Positions 7,955 to 16,731 are shown, counted from the first letter of the stretch. The stretch is 64,000 bases of DNA from an uncultured Lachnospiraceae bacterium (GCA_910588845.1 CAJURU010000014.1:14080-78079), one strand, 5' to 3'. Numbers and translations are program-made. Notes: generated by a model not told the origin, from the letters alone.

Positions 7955-9427
7955 ATGAGTAAGGTACGAACAAGATATGCGCCAAGCCCAACTGGTAAAA
8001 TGCATGTCGGTAATCTGCGGTCTGCACTGTATGAGTTTTTGATTGCCAAGCATGCGGGCGGGGATTTCATGCTTAGGATAGAGGATACGGATCAGGAGCG
8101 TTTCGTGGAGGGCGCAACGGATATTATTTACCGCACGTTGGACAGCGCGGGGCTCAAACACGATGAGGGACCCGATAAGGACGGCGGTTTTGGTCCTTAT
8201 ATCCAGAGTGAACGCATGAAGAGCGGAATTTATATGGAATATGCGAAAAAGCTTGTAGAACGCGGTGAGGCGTATTATTGTTTCTGTGATAAAGAGCGGC
8301 TTGATTCCCTCAAGACAGAGATTGTGGAGGGGAAGGAAATCATGATGTATGACAAGCATTGCCTTTCTCTGTCTAAGGAGGAAGTAGAAGCAAAGCTTGC
8401 ATCCGGTATTCCTTTTGTCATCCGCCAGAATATTCCCAATGAGGGGACAACGACCTTTCACGACGAACTGTATGGGGACATCAGCGTAGAAAACGCGGAG
8501 CTTGACGATATGGTACTGATTAAATCTGATGGATATCCCACCTATAATTTTGCAAATGTGGTAGACGATCATACGATGAATATCACTCATGTGGTGCGCG
8601 GCAATGAATATTTATCTTCTGCGCCTAAGTATCAGCGGCTTTATGATGCGTTTGGCTGGGATTCGCCGGTGTATATCCATCTGCCGCTGATTACGGATGA
8701 GAATCATAAGAAATTGTCGAAACGAAGCGGGCATGCTTCTTTTGAGGATTTGATTGCGCAGGGATTTCTTACGGACGCAGTTGTCAATTATATTGCGCTT
8801 CTTGGCTGGAGCCCGGAGGATAATCGTGAAATTTTCACTTTGAATGAGCTGATTTGGGAGTTTGATTACCACAGAATCAGCAAATCCCCGGCTGTTTTCG
8901 ATATTGTGAAATTAAAGTGGATGAATGGGGAATATTTAAAAGCCATGGATTTTGATAAGTTCTATGAGATGGCTCTGCCTTATTTGAGGAAAAGTATTAC
9001 CAAGGATTATGATTTGAAAAAGATTGCCGCAATGGTTAAGACCAGGATTGAAATTTTCCCCGACATTGCGGATCATATTGATTTCTTTGAGTGCGTACCG
9101 GATTATGACAGTTCTATGTATGCGCATAAGAAGATGAAGACTACGCCGGAGACTTCCTTAGAAGTGCTGCGTGAGCTGTTGCCCATTTTGGAGGAGCAGG
9201 ACGATTATTCTAATGACGCTTTGTATGAGACGCTTTCTAAGTATGTGGCGGATAAGGGATGCAAGAACGGATATGTCATGTGGCCGGTGCGTACCGCAGT
9301 CTCCGGCAAGCAGATGACGCCGGGCGGCGCGACAGAGATTATGGAAGTTCTGGGTAAGGAGGAATCTCTGGCAAGATTACGCGCTGCGGTTGCAAAATTG
9401 GATGCGGGTCAGGAATCATCTCTATGA
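7955..9427 (+). CDS. gltX: Glutamyl-tRNA synthetase
   Basis: 490 aa from the ATG at 7955, which has AAAGGAG 7 bases upstream. It charges tRNA-Glu, and possibly tRNA-Gln if it is non-discriminating. The class I HIGH-type motif is in YAPSPTGKMHVGNLRSAL near the N-terminus; the KMSKS-type motif is KKLSKR at 252-257. Length and the alpha-helical C-terminal anticodon-binding part are normal. The stop overlaps the helicase start by 4 bases (ATGA). Confidence 0.95.
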   Translation: MSKVRTRYAPSPTGKMHVGNLRSALYEFLIAKHAGGDFMLRIEDTDQERFVEGATDIIYRTLDSAGLKHDEGPDKDGGFGPYIQSERMKSGIYMEYAKKLVERGEAYYCFCDKERLDSLKTEIVEGKEIMMYDKHCLSLSKEEVEAKLASGIPFVIRQNIPNEGTTTFHDELYGDISVENAELDDMVLIKSDGYPTYNFANVVDDHTMNITHVVRGNEYLSSAPKYQRLYDAFGWDSPVYIHLPLITDENHKKLSKRSGHASFEDLIAQGFLTDAVVNYIALLGWSPEDNREIFTLNELIWEFDYHRISKSPAVFDIVKLKWMNGEYLKAMDFDKFYEMALPYLRKSITKDYDLKKIAAMVKTRIEIFPDIADHIDFFECVPDYDSSMYAHKKMKTTPETSLEVLRELLPILEEQDDYSNDALYETLSKYVADKGCKNGYVMWPVRTAVSGKQMTPGGATEIMEVLGKEESLARLRAAVAKLDAGQESSL

Positions 9428-11388
9428 GTTTCAACTTATCTCAGGCAGAGGCGATCGGACACGTCAAAGGGCCAATGCTGGTATTGGCAGGCCCGGGGTC
9501 CGGTAAGACCACTGTTATTACGGAACGGACGAGGAATTTGATTTTAAACGAGGGCGTTGCGCCCTCGCATATCCTTGTCATCACATTTACCAAGGCGGCG
9601 GCGACAGAAATGAAGGAACGGTTTATCCGGTTGATGGGAGAGCAGAGATATCCCGTCACCTTCGGAACATTTCACGCGGTCTTTTTTCAAATTCTCAAAT
9701 ATGCCTATGGATTCAACAGTGGAAATATTGCCAGAGAAGAGCAGCGTTTTCAGTTCATGCGTGATATTATTGGGCGTATGCATTTGGAATATGAAGATGA
9801 AAATGAGTTTATCGGAGATTTGTTGGGAGAAATCAGCCTTGTAAAGAATACGGGAATTCCTCTGGAACATTATTATTCAAAGAATTGTGCAAAGGAGATT
9901 TTTGAGAAGATATATCAGGCGTATGACGGTGTGATGCGCCGGCGGCGTCTGATTGATTTTGATGATATGCTGGTTTACTGTTATGAGCTGCTTACTCAGC
10001 GAAGGGATATCCTCTCGTCCTGGCAGCGGAAATTTCAGTATGTTCTGATTGATGAGTTTCAGGATATCAATAAGGTGCAGTTTGAGATAATTAAAATGCT
10101 GGCTCTGCCGGAGAATAATCTGTTTGTGGTAGGGGATGACGATCAGTCTATTTACCGTTTTCGAGGAGCGAAGCCGGAGTTGATGTTGGGGTTTGAAAAG
10201 ACTTATCCTCAGGCCAAGCGGGTGCTTTTGAACATTAATTACCGTTCACCGGGGGAAATTGTAGAATCATCTTTGCGTCTCATTTCGCATAATGCGCAGC
10301 GGTTTGAAAAAAAGATTCAATCGTATATGGAAAACGATCTTTTGTCCGATAAAGCGATAGAAAATACACAGCTGCTTACCGAAGCGAAAGATAATTCTTT
10401 GTGTGCGGGCGAAAAGCAGCATGTCCTGCCGGAGAATGGGAGCATTTGTTACCATATCTGGAACAGCCAGCAGGATGAGGGGAAGGGGATTATCGAGCAG
10501 ATCCTACAGTCTTGCAGGTCGGGGTATACGTACAATGACTGTGCAGTGTTGTTCCGCACGAATACGCAGCCAAGGATGTTTATGTCCCAACTTATGGCGT
10601 ATAACATTCCTTTTTGTACGCGTGATAATATCCCTAATTTGTATGAACATTGGATTACCCGGGATGTGCTCACTTACATACGCCTTGCACTAGGCAGCCG
10701 CAGCCGCAAGGATGTGTTGGGAATCATGAATCGTCCCAATCGTTATATTACAAGAGAGAGCTTGGAAGAGGAGACGGTGGCCTTTGATGTGTGGGCGGAT
10801 TATTTTTATGATAAGAACCAACATTGGGTGGCGGAGCGCATTGAACAGCTCGAAGCGGATTTGCGTGTTATTAGCCGCCTGGGTCCATTTGCGGCGATGA
10901 ATTATATCAGGATGGGAATCGGATACGAGGAGTATTTGCAGGAGTATGCGGAGTACCGCAGGATTAGCGCAGATAATCTTATAGAAGTACTCGATGAATT
11001 GCATGATGATGCCAGGGCATTTGCGGACTATGATGCATGGTTTGCACATATGGAGGCGTACACCAAGGAGTTGCAGCAACAGAAAAAGCAACAGGAATTG
11101 TCGGGGGACTGCTTATCTCTGTCCACGCTTCATAGCGCTAAGGGGCTGGAATATCCGATTGTGCATATTCTGGATGTCAATGAGGAATTGATGCCCTACA
11201 AGAAGGCTGTTATGGACGCAGATATCCAGGAAGAACGGCGGATGTTTTATGTAGGAATTACTCGTGCCAGAGAGAGGCTCTATATCCATAGCGTGAAGAA
11301 GTATAATGGCAGAGAGGTAGATATTTCACGGTTTGTGGGAGAGATGCAGGGGATGGGGACGGAGAGCGGCTTGTACAATGCAAATTGA
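9424..11388 (+). CDS. UvrD/PcrA/Rep-type superfamily 1 DNA helicase
   Basis: 654 aa, ATP-driven 3'-to-5' helicase for repair or replication restart. The Q-motif region NLSQAEAI and Walker A AGPGSGKTT (22-30) open the protein. Motif II is LIDEFQDINK, motif III GDDDQSIYRFRGA, motif IV NYRS, motif V STLHSAKGLEYPIVHI, motif VI RRMFYVGITRARERLYI. It is shorter than housekeeping PcrA (about 720-750 aa) and lacks the long C-terminal RNA-polymerase-binding tail, so it is more likely an accessory UvrD paralogue. It is coupled to gltX through an ATGA overlap; a functional link between the two is not known. Confidence 0.9.
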   Translation: MSFNLSQAEAIGHVKGPMLVLAGPGSGKTTVITERTRNLILNEGVAPSHILVITFTKAAATEMKERFIRLMGEQRYPVTFGTFHAVFFQILKYAYGFNSGNIAREEQRFQFMRDIIGRMHLEYEDENEFIGDLLGEISLVKNTGIPLEHYYSKNCAKEIFEKIYQAYDGVMRRRRLIDFDDMLVYCYELLTQRRDILSSWQRKFQYVLIDEFQDINKVQFEIIKMLALPENNLFVVGDDDQSIYRFRGAKPELMLGFEKTYPQAKRVLLNINYRSPGEIVESSLRLISHNAQRFEKKIQSYMENDLLSDKAIENTQLLTEAKDNSLCAGEKQHVLPENGSICYHIWNSQQDEGKGIIEQILQSCRSGYTYNDCAVLFRTNTQPRMFMSQLMAYNIPFCTRDNIPNLYEHWITRDVLTYIRLALGSRSRKDVLGIMNRPNRYITRESLEEETVAFDVWADYFYDKNQHWVAERIEQLEADLRVISRLGPFAAMNYIRMGIGYEEYLQEYAEYRRISADNLIEVLDELHDDARAFADYDAWFAHMEAYTKELQQQKKQQELSGDCLSLSTLHSAKGLEYPIVHILDVNEELMPYKKAVMDADIQEERRMFYVGITRARERLYIHSVKKYNGREVDISRFVGEMQGMGTESGLYNAN

Positions 11389-11444
11389 TTTTATAGGCAA
11401 AAAGCTCCATTTTCATTGTACTGATAACGGTTAGAAGGAAAATT

Positions 11445-11581
11445 TTTGAAAAGAAGAAAAAGGAGGCGTCGCATTAACATAAATTACAAGTTATAGATTC
11501 GTTCAAAAAGGTTTATATTGCTTTGCTGCATAAGCGGCAAGACCCTTTGAACAAGTAAATATATTAGTGCGACAGCCTCCT
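11445..11581 (-). terminator. Candidate minus-strand terminator enclosing repeat copy 2
   Basis: AGGAGGCGTCGCATTA (11461-11476) is nearly the reverse complement of TAGTGCGACAGCCTCCT (11565-11581), giving a long stem whose loop is the structured repeat. On the minus strand the stem is followed by a T-rich run (complement of 11445-11463). That is the right position to end transcripts of the DUF1292/HD-GYP pair. On the plus strand the stem lies after the helicase gene but lacks a clear T run. Confidence 0.5.
11494..11577 (+). repeat. Structured intergenic repeat, copy 2
   Basis: An 84-base relative of 2926-3004. Shared blocks are TAGATTCGTTCAAAA, GCATAAGCGGCAAG, TTTGAACAAGTAAATAT and TTAGTGCGACAGCC. 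The inner stem TTGCTGC (11523-11529) with GCGGCAA (11534-11540) keeps its pairing although the sequence differs from copy 1. The outer arms are GTTCAAA (11501-11507) and TTTGAAC (11546-11552). Confidence 0.75.
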
Positions 11582-11639
11582 GTCTTTGCCTGATGGCAGT
11601 CATACAAGCGATTGCTTGTCTTAGGGAATAATAGGATTG

Positions 11640-12002
11640 CTACACATCTTCCGCATCCAGCATTTCATCTATCTCATCCCATTCATTCCATTCGGATTCA
11701 TCCAAAAGCTCGTCAAAACGCTTCGTCACTGCTTCAAGTTCTTCTTCATCTTCAATGTTCTCAAGGGATGGATTACCGTCTTCATCCTCGAAATAACGGT
11801 AAATAAATGCTTCAAGTTCTTCGCTGTCGTCATCTTCCTCTGCGGGAACCAGGACAATGTAATTCTGATCTTCTAAATCGAAGATTGTGAGTATTTCGCA
11901 TTCTACTTCCGAATTGTCGTCCAGGGTTAGAGTGACGCGTAAATCTTCCATATTATCTTCCTCTGGCGTGTTGGCAGGGGAGGTGTTTGGCTTATCTTTC
12001 AT
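11640..12002 (-). CDS. DUF1292 family acidic protein
   Basis: 120 aa, very acidic. The core RVTLTLDDNSEVECEILTIF, then NYIVLVP and the aromatic FIYRYFEDEDGNPSLENI, is the DUF1292 (YrzB-like) pattern. Function is unknown; such proteins are widespread in Firmicutes, often near the ruvX/mreB region. A second in-frame ATG at residue 18 (MEDLRVTL) has AGAGGAAG before it and would give the more usual family length, so the true start may be there. It lies 27 bases after the HD-GYP gene on the same strand and is probably co-transcribed. Confidence 0.8.
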   Translation of the reverse strand: MKDKPNTSPANTPEEDNMEDLRVTLTLDDNSEVECEILTIFDLEDQNYIVLVPAEEDDDSEELEAFIYRYFEDEDGNPSLENIEDEEELEAVTKRFDELLDESEWNEWDEIDEMLDAEDV

Positions 12003-12029
12003 GGCGGGTACCTCGTTCTTTCTATTTAT

Positions 12030-13118
12030 TTATATGATTGCCTGAATGTAAAGTTCAGGATGTTTCACAAGGTCGATACATTCACCGGAAGCAAGACGCA
12101 GCAGAGGGCGGGAGCGGTGAATTGTGTTATTCATGATAACAGTGCCGGTATTGCCGTCGCTTAACAATACAGTATTGCCCATATAAGTGTCAAGAATGCG
12201 CGTCATGAAGGTGATAATATATTCTATGTCATACTTTTCTAAGCCTTCCCGCTCGAAAGTGGCGATAACCTCGAAAGGACAGTAGCCTTTGCGGTAAGGG
12301 CGGTTGGAGGTCATGGCGTCATAGACGTCGGCGATAGCGATGATTTTAGCAAAATCAGGTATCTCATCTTTTGTTAATCCTGCCGGGTAGCCGCTGCCGT
12401 CACACCTTTCATGATGCATAAGCGCGGCCTGTCTGATGCGATCGTCCAAATTCTGTCCTGCAAGGACTTCGGCGCCGTTTTCAGCATGTTTTTTGACCGC
12501 TTCATATTCTTTGGGAGTGAGTGCAGAAGGTTTCAGCAAAATGTTGGGGTCGATGGTGCATTTCCCAATATCGTGCAGAAGCCCGGCGAGCGTCAGAACG
12601 TCTAAATCTTCCTCTGAAAGCTCCAGCCATTCTCCCAACATACGGCCAATCAAAGCAACGTTGATGCTGTGTGCGAAAGTGGTATCGTCAATTTGGCGCA
12701 TGTTGTGCAGCATGTCAAATACAGAGAGTGAAGTAAGACGGTCAGCATAAAGGGTGCTTACCTGATCTATTAGAGCCCGGGATTCTACCGGGATATTTTT
12801 ATTTAAAAGGTCATCAAAAGATGATTCCAGATAGCGAGACTTTTTATCATAGTCCACTTTGAATGTGTGGAATTCTTTGCTTACTTTTACTTTCTGGGAG
12901 TAGGAGACGGGTTCTTTCTGTTTGCCGGAATCTGTACCCTCGGCAATGTCGGAGGGTTCCTGAATGTTCACCCATTCAATTCCATAAAATTCCAAGCGGG
13001 AGACCTGCTGTGCTGTGAGAAGCGTATGGGCAGAGAGTATCATCTGACCCGTTTTGGTATACACAGGCGTTGCAGTGTAAGAGCCTGTCTGGATGTCTTT
13101 TATTGCTGTTTTGATCAT
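12030..13118 (-). CDS. HD-GYP domain protein, probable cyclic-di-GMP phosphodiesterase
   Basis: 362 aa, no membrane segment. An N-terminal region (1-130) of the kind seen before many HD-GYP domains is followed by the phosphohydrolase domain. Metal-binding and signature motifs are intact: LLHDIGKCTIDP (HD pair near residue 187), KHAENGAEVL, MHHERCDGSGYP (HHE...GYP near 235-246), and IIAIADVYDAM. HD-GYP enzymes cleave cyclic-di-GMP, which in motile Clostridia lowers swimming when high. A PilZ receptor gene lies in the fla/che operon of this window. RBS AGAGGAAC precedes the ATG. Substrate specificity is inferred from the family. Confidence 0.88.
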   Translation of the reverse strand: MIKTAIKDIQTGSYTATPVYTKTGQMILSAHTLLTAQQVSRLEFYGIEWVNIQEPSDIAEGTDSGKQKEPVSYSQKVKVSKEFHTFKVDYDKKSRYLESSFDDLLNKNIPVESRALIDQVSTLYADRLTSLSVFDMLHNMRQIDDTTFAHSINVALIGRMLGEWLELSEEDLDVLTLAGLLHDIGKCTIDPNILLKPSALTPKEYEAVKKHAENGAEVLAGQNLDDRIRQAALMHHERCDGSGYPAGLTKDEIPDFAKIIAIADVYDAMTSNRPYRKGYCPFEVIATFEREGLEKYDIEYIITFMTRILDTYMGNTVLLSDGNTGTVIMNNTIHRSRPLLRLASGECIDLVKHPELYIQAII

Positions 13119-13249
13119 ATGAAGTTCCTCTTTTCTTTAGAGTAAATTGTCGTAACTGTTTAATACCCCAAGTTACAGGTTCTTTTTCAATAGAATACCA
13201 TAATTGTGAAAAAAATTCCACTGTTATCCAGACAATTGTTAAAATTCCC

Positions 13250-13278
13250 TTTCCAAAATCTTTGTGAGTTGTTATAAT
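13250..13278 (+). promoter_or_regulatory. Candidate promoter of the GH13-like gene
   Basis: A consensus TATAAT (13273-13278) has a weak TTTCCA (13250-13255) 17 bases upstream, in the 211-base divergent gap between the HD-GYP gene and the GH13-like gene. Confidence 0.5.
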
Positions 13279-13280
13279 AA

Positions 13281-13301
13281 GAAACAGGAAACAGGAAACA
13301 G
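13281..13301 (+). repeat. Three tandem copies of GAAACAG in a 5' leader
   Basis: GAAACAG is repeated three times without interruption directly after the -10 box, in the presumed untranslated leader of the GH13-like gene. Such short tandem repeats can change copy number by slippage. Confidence 0.8.
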
Positions 13302-13329
13302 AGATTAACAGACAGCATAGGAGGAGCAT

Positions 13330-15258
13330 ATGAATTTTCAAATCTGTACCGGAATCCAAGAACAGGCAGGTGTGACGAAGCAGGGAAATGTAATTTTATT
13401 TTCCATTCAGGCGCCGCAGGACGCCAAGTGTAAGCTGCTGTTATACCCAAGAGACAATGGAACGGTTGCGAAAATTCCTATGAAGGCGAACGAAAGCAGG
13501 AGAACTCTGTATACTGTGGGGGTACAGGGGCTGGATTGGGAGAATTACGATTATAATTTTGAGGTTAATGCAAAAGAATCAACTGACCGGTATGCCCATA
13601 GGATCACCGGGCGGGAAATCTGGGGGGATGAGAGGCGTATGCCTTTGTCCTGGCAGGCGGAGCCGTTTGTGCCGCAACGGGAGAGAATACGCAAGGCTGA
13701 GGAGGAAGCACAGCGGACAGGTAACACAGTAAGCAAGCAAAATGGCAAAGATAAGGTTAAAATTAAAAGTTCTTTTTATTTTTCGGATTTTAAATGGAAG
13801 AAAGAAAAATTTCCGCAAATTCCCAAAGAGGATATGGTGATTTATAAGCTTCATGCGCGTGGATTTTCAATGGGGATGCGCAGCAGTAATGCAAAAAGAG
13901 GCACAGTTGGGGCAATTGAACATAGACTTGACGACTTGAAGCAGATGGGTGTCACCACATTACTTTTTATGCCTCTGTATGAATTTGAGGAGATCCTTGT
14001 CTTGGACGAGAATAAGGAGCAGAAGCATTCCAAAACGCAGCTTAATTACTGGGGCTACACAGAGGGCAGTTATTTTGCGCCCAAAGCTTCTTTTCTCAGG
14101 GAGAACAACCCGGATGAACTGAAACGTTTAATTCTCAAGATGCATCAGAAAAATATCGAATGCGTTTTGGAATTTTATTTTCCGCAAAAGATGAATCCAC
14201 ATTTAATAATGGATGTTCTTCACTATTGGCGCGAAGAATATCATGTAGATGGGTTCCGAATTATCGGCAGCCCACAAGGCGCCCGGTTGGCGGCAATGGA
14301 TGATAAGCTTGGCGGATGCAAATTGTTTTTTGATGAGTTTCCAGAAGATTTAGCGCAAGATCCGCAGAGGTTTGGCCCGGAGCTATTTGCTTACAATGAT
14401 AGATTTCTCTATGAGGTACGCAAGATGCTCAATCATCAGGGCGGTAATATCTATGAATTTGCCTGCCAGATGCGCAGGCAGCAGAAGCGGCAGGGTTTTG
14501 TGAATTTTATAGCGGAGAATAACGGTTTTACCTTGTGGGACGTCTTTTCTTACGAGTATAAGCATAATGAATTAAATGACGAAGATAACCGTGATGGCAA
14601 CCGTTGGAATTTCAGTACGAACTGCGGGCAGGAAGGGTTCAGCCGCAAACGCCCGGTTCTTGATTTGCGCAAACGCCAGGTTAAGAATGCATTGACTGCG
14701 CTGTTCTTTGCGCAGGGTGTTCCTATGTTGTGGATGGGGGACGAATGTGGAAATTCTCAGAATGGCAATAACAATGCATATTGTCAGGATAATGAGATAG
14801 GCTGGAAGGATTGGAAGAATAATACAATTAGCAGACAGATTGTTGATTATGTCAGGGAGCTTGCCAGGCTGAGAAGAGACTGTCTAATGTTGCGAAGTCC
14901 CAATCCTTATCGGATGATGGATTACGAGAATCTGGGCTGTCCGGATCTGTCTTACCACAGTGATGGCGGCTGGCGGATAGATTTTGATATGAACCGCAGC
15001 TTTATCGGCATGTATTATGCCGGAGAATACGTTCATGCCAAGGAGAGTATCTATATTGCATATAATTTTCAGTATTCTACGCAGAAGTTTGCGCTGCCTG
15101 GGAACATGGAATGGAAATTGTTGCTGGACACCTCGCGTGAGCAGTCGGTGTTAGAAGAACCGAAAATGGTGGGCCGGGTGCAGGAATTTCGTGTGCGCGA
15201 GCAGTCTGTCTGTCTTTTGTCCGGCAGGCCCATCCGCGGGAGAGAGAAAGGGGCATAG
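13330..15258 (+). CDS. GH13 (alpha-amylase/GlgX-like) family protein with degenerate catalytic site
   Basis: 642 aa, no signal peptide, so cytoplasmic. The N-terminal about 100 residues resemble a CBM48-type domain; residues about 168-500 have the debranching-enzyme TIM-barrel layout, including IYKLHARGFS, LNYWGYTEG, the EDNRDGNRWNFSTNCGQEG stretch and PMLWMGDE. The catalytic regions are altered. Region I reads ECVLEFYFP (278-285) instead of D-x-x-x-N-H. Region II reads DGFRIIG with Ile312 where the nucleophile Asp should be. Region IV reads NNGFTL with Asn397-Asn398 where His-Asp should be. It therefore may bind but not cut alpha-glucans. Strong RBS AGGAGG. It precedes TraX and DUF5662 genes with short gaps; no link is evident. 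Confidence 0.8.
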   Translation: MNFQICTGIQEQAGVTKQGNVILFSIQAPQDAKCKLLLYPRDNGTVAKIPMKANESRRTLYTVGVQGLDWENYDYNFEVNAKESTDRYAHRITGREIWGDERRMPLSWQAEPFVPQRERIRKAEEEAQRTGNTVSKQNGKDKVKIKSSFYFSDFKWKKEKFPQIPKEDMVIYKLHARGFSMGMRSSNAKRGTVGAIEHRLDDLKQMGVTTLLFMPLYEFEEILVLDENKEQKHSKTQLNYWGYTEGSYFAPKASFLRENNPDELKRLILKMHQKNIECVLEFYFPQKMNPHLIMDVLHYWREEYHVDGFRIIGSPQGARLAAMDDKLGGCKLFFDEFPEDLAQDPQRFGPELFAYNDRFLYEVRKMLNHQGGNIYEFACQMRRQQKRQGFVNFIAENNGFTLWDVFSYEYKHNELNDEDNRDGNRWNFSTNCGQEGFSRKRPVLDLRKRQVKNALTALFFAQGVPMLWMGDECGNSQNGNNNAYCQDNEIGWKDWKNNTISRQIVDYVRELARLRRDCLMLRSPNPYRMMDYENLGCPDLSYHSDGGWRIDFDMNRSFIGMYYAGEYVHAKESIYIAYNFQYSTQKFALPGNMEWKLLLDTSREQSVLEEPKMVGRVQEFRVREQSVCLLSGRPIRGREKGA

Positions 15259-15268
15259 ACAGAAGTAA

Positions 15269-15931
15269 ATGGAAGATAAACAGGAAGTATTTGGCGTCAA
15301 TGGGTTTACTCTGAAATGCATTGCCATGGCTTGTATGCTCATTGACCATACAGGGGCGGTGCTGTTTCCGCAATACAGGATTTTGCGGGTAATCGGGAGG
15401 CTGGCTTTTCCCATCTATTGTTTTCTCTTGGTAGAGGGGGCTATGCATACCAGTAATATCCGCAAATATGAGATGCGGCTGTTCGGCTTCGCCTTGATTT
15501 CGGAGATTCCGTTTGACCTCGCTTTCAGAAGGAGCATTAACTGGGAACATCAGAATGTATTTTTTACGCTGCTGCTGGGAGTGGTGGCGATAGATTTGGC
15601 AAAACAGTGCGGGAATAAATTAAGTGAAGTTTTGATTTTTTGTGTAATGATTGTAGCGGCAGAGTTTTTGAACACGGATTATGGCGGAAAGGGAATTGTT
15701 TTCATATTGTGCTATTATCTCTTGTTCGAGAGAAAAGTTGTAAAGCAGCTATTGTTTGCAGTGGAAAATTTTTTGCTTTATGGCAGAGGTATTCAGATGT
15801 ATGCTTCTCTGGCGATAGTCCCTATGTTAATGTATAATGGCAAAAAAGGACCGTCCCTAAAATTTTTTTTCTATGTTTTTTATCCGCTTCACTTGTTAAT
15901 CCTATATTTAATAGTTGAGATGATTTATTGA
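15269..15931 (+). CDS. TraX family membrane protein
   Basis: 220 aa, about seven membrane helices. The start FTLKCIAMACMLIDHTGAVL, then RVIGRLAFPIYCFLLVEG and SEIPFDLAF, is the TraX pattern. TraX acetylates F-pilin in the F plasmid, but chromosomal Clostridia members belong to a broader acyltransferase-like membrane family of unknown substrate. The ribosome site before the ATG at 15269 is weak. It lies 10 bases after the GH13-like gene and may be co-transcribed. Confidence 0.85.
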   Translation: MEDKQEVFGVNGFTLKCIAMACMLIDHTGAVLFPQYRILRVIGRLAFPIYCFLLVEGAMHTSNIRKYEMRLFGFALISEIPFDLAFRRSINWEHQNVFFTLLLGVVAIDLAKQCGNKLSEVLIFCVMIVAAEFLNTDYGGKGIVFILCYYLLFERKVVKQLLFAVENFLLYGRGIQMYASLAIVPMLMYNGKKGPSLKFFFYVFYPLHLLILYLIVEMIY

Positions 15932-15957
15932 AATTCTATAATATTGCGAGGTGAACT

Positions 15958-16542
15958 ATGAAGGCTTGGCAGCATTTGAAGACGATCAACCATCATAAAA
16001 TTTTGGTGATGCGCGGCTGTTTCCGGGTGGGGCTGTATAAACAGGGGTTATTACACGACTTGTCTAAGTATAGCCCCACAGAATTTTTGGTGGGCTGCAA
16101 GTATTACCAGGGCAATCTGAGTCCTAATAATATTGAGCGTTTGGAAAAGGGCTATTCTCAGGCGTGGCTGCACCATAAAGGAAGGAATAAGCATCATCTG
16201 GAATATTGGATTGATTACGGAGTTGGGGAGAAAAAAGGAATTACCGGCATGAAAATGCCGTTAAAGTACGTTGTGGAGATGTTCATCGACCGCGTATCGG
16301 CGTCTAAGAATTATCAAAAGGAAAAATATACAGATAAGAGCGCGCTCGAATATTATGAGCATGGCAAGGAGCATCATGTCCTGCATGAGGACAGCAAAGC
16401 CCTGTTGGAAGAGCTTTTGCATATGCTGGCAGAGCAGGGAGAGGATGTTACCTTTGATTACATTAAGCATGTGCTGCTTAAGCAGAAGGATTATGGCACG
16501 CCGTATCAAAAGCCGGCGAACCCTGGGATTCAGCGGAATTGA
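15958..16542 (+). CDS. DUF5662 family protein
   Basis: 194 aa. The pattern KTINHHKILVMRGCFRVGL, LLHDLSKYSPTEF and AWLHHKGRNKHHLEYW is typical of DUF5662. Conserved histidines and aspartates (HDLSKYSP, HHKGRNKHH) suggest an HD-like metal-binding helical fold, but activity is unknown. RBS GCGAGGTG is 4 bases before the ATG. Its last 13 bases overlap the convergent DUF4250 gene. Confidence 0.8.
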   Translation: MKAWQHLKTINHHKILVMRGCFRVGLYKQGLLHDLSKYSPTEFLVGCKYYQGNLSPNNIERLEKGYSQAWLHHKGRNKHHLEYWIDYGVGEKKGITGMKMPLKYVVEMFIDRVSASKNYQKEKYTDKSALEYYEHGKEHHVLHEDSKALLEELLHMLAEQGEDVTFDYIKHVLLKQKDYGTPYQKPANPGIQRN

Positions 16543-16706
16543 TTTTGCCTGGCATCATAGTGATAATCAATAACAGCCAGTCGGTTGGCGATTTCCTCCG
16601 CAGTTAAATCGGCGTCGTTACAGAGTTCTTCCAGTGTTGAATGGTAATCTCTCAGGTAAGTGTTGACGACGCTGAGTAACATAACGGGATCTTTGGGCAA
16701 ATTCAT
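16530..16706 (-). CDS. DUF4250 family small protein
   Basis: A 58-residue gene on the minus strand. It starts at the ATG complementary to 16704-16706 with GGAGGTATCTGCC in front, and stops at TGA (16530-16532). The peptide begins MNLPKDPVMLLSVVNTYLRD and ends YDARQNQFR; this is the conserved DUF4250 pattern (N-LP-DPxMLLS-VNT-LRD, EI...L). Function is unknown; the proteins are short helical cytosolic proteins common in Lachnospiraceae. The leader upstream contains a run of hairpins. Confidence 0.88.
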   Translation of the reverse strand: MNLPKDPVMLLSVVNTYLRDYHSTLEELCNDADLTAEEIANRLAVIDYHYDARQNQFR

Positions 16707-16731
16707 GGCAGATACCTCCGTGTTTTTATTT

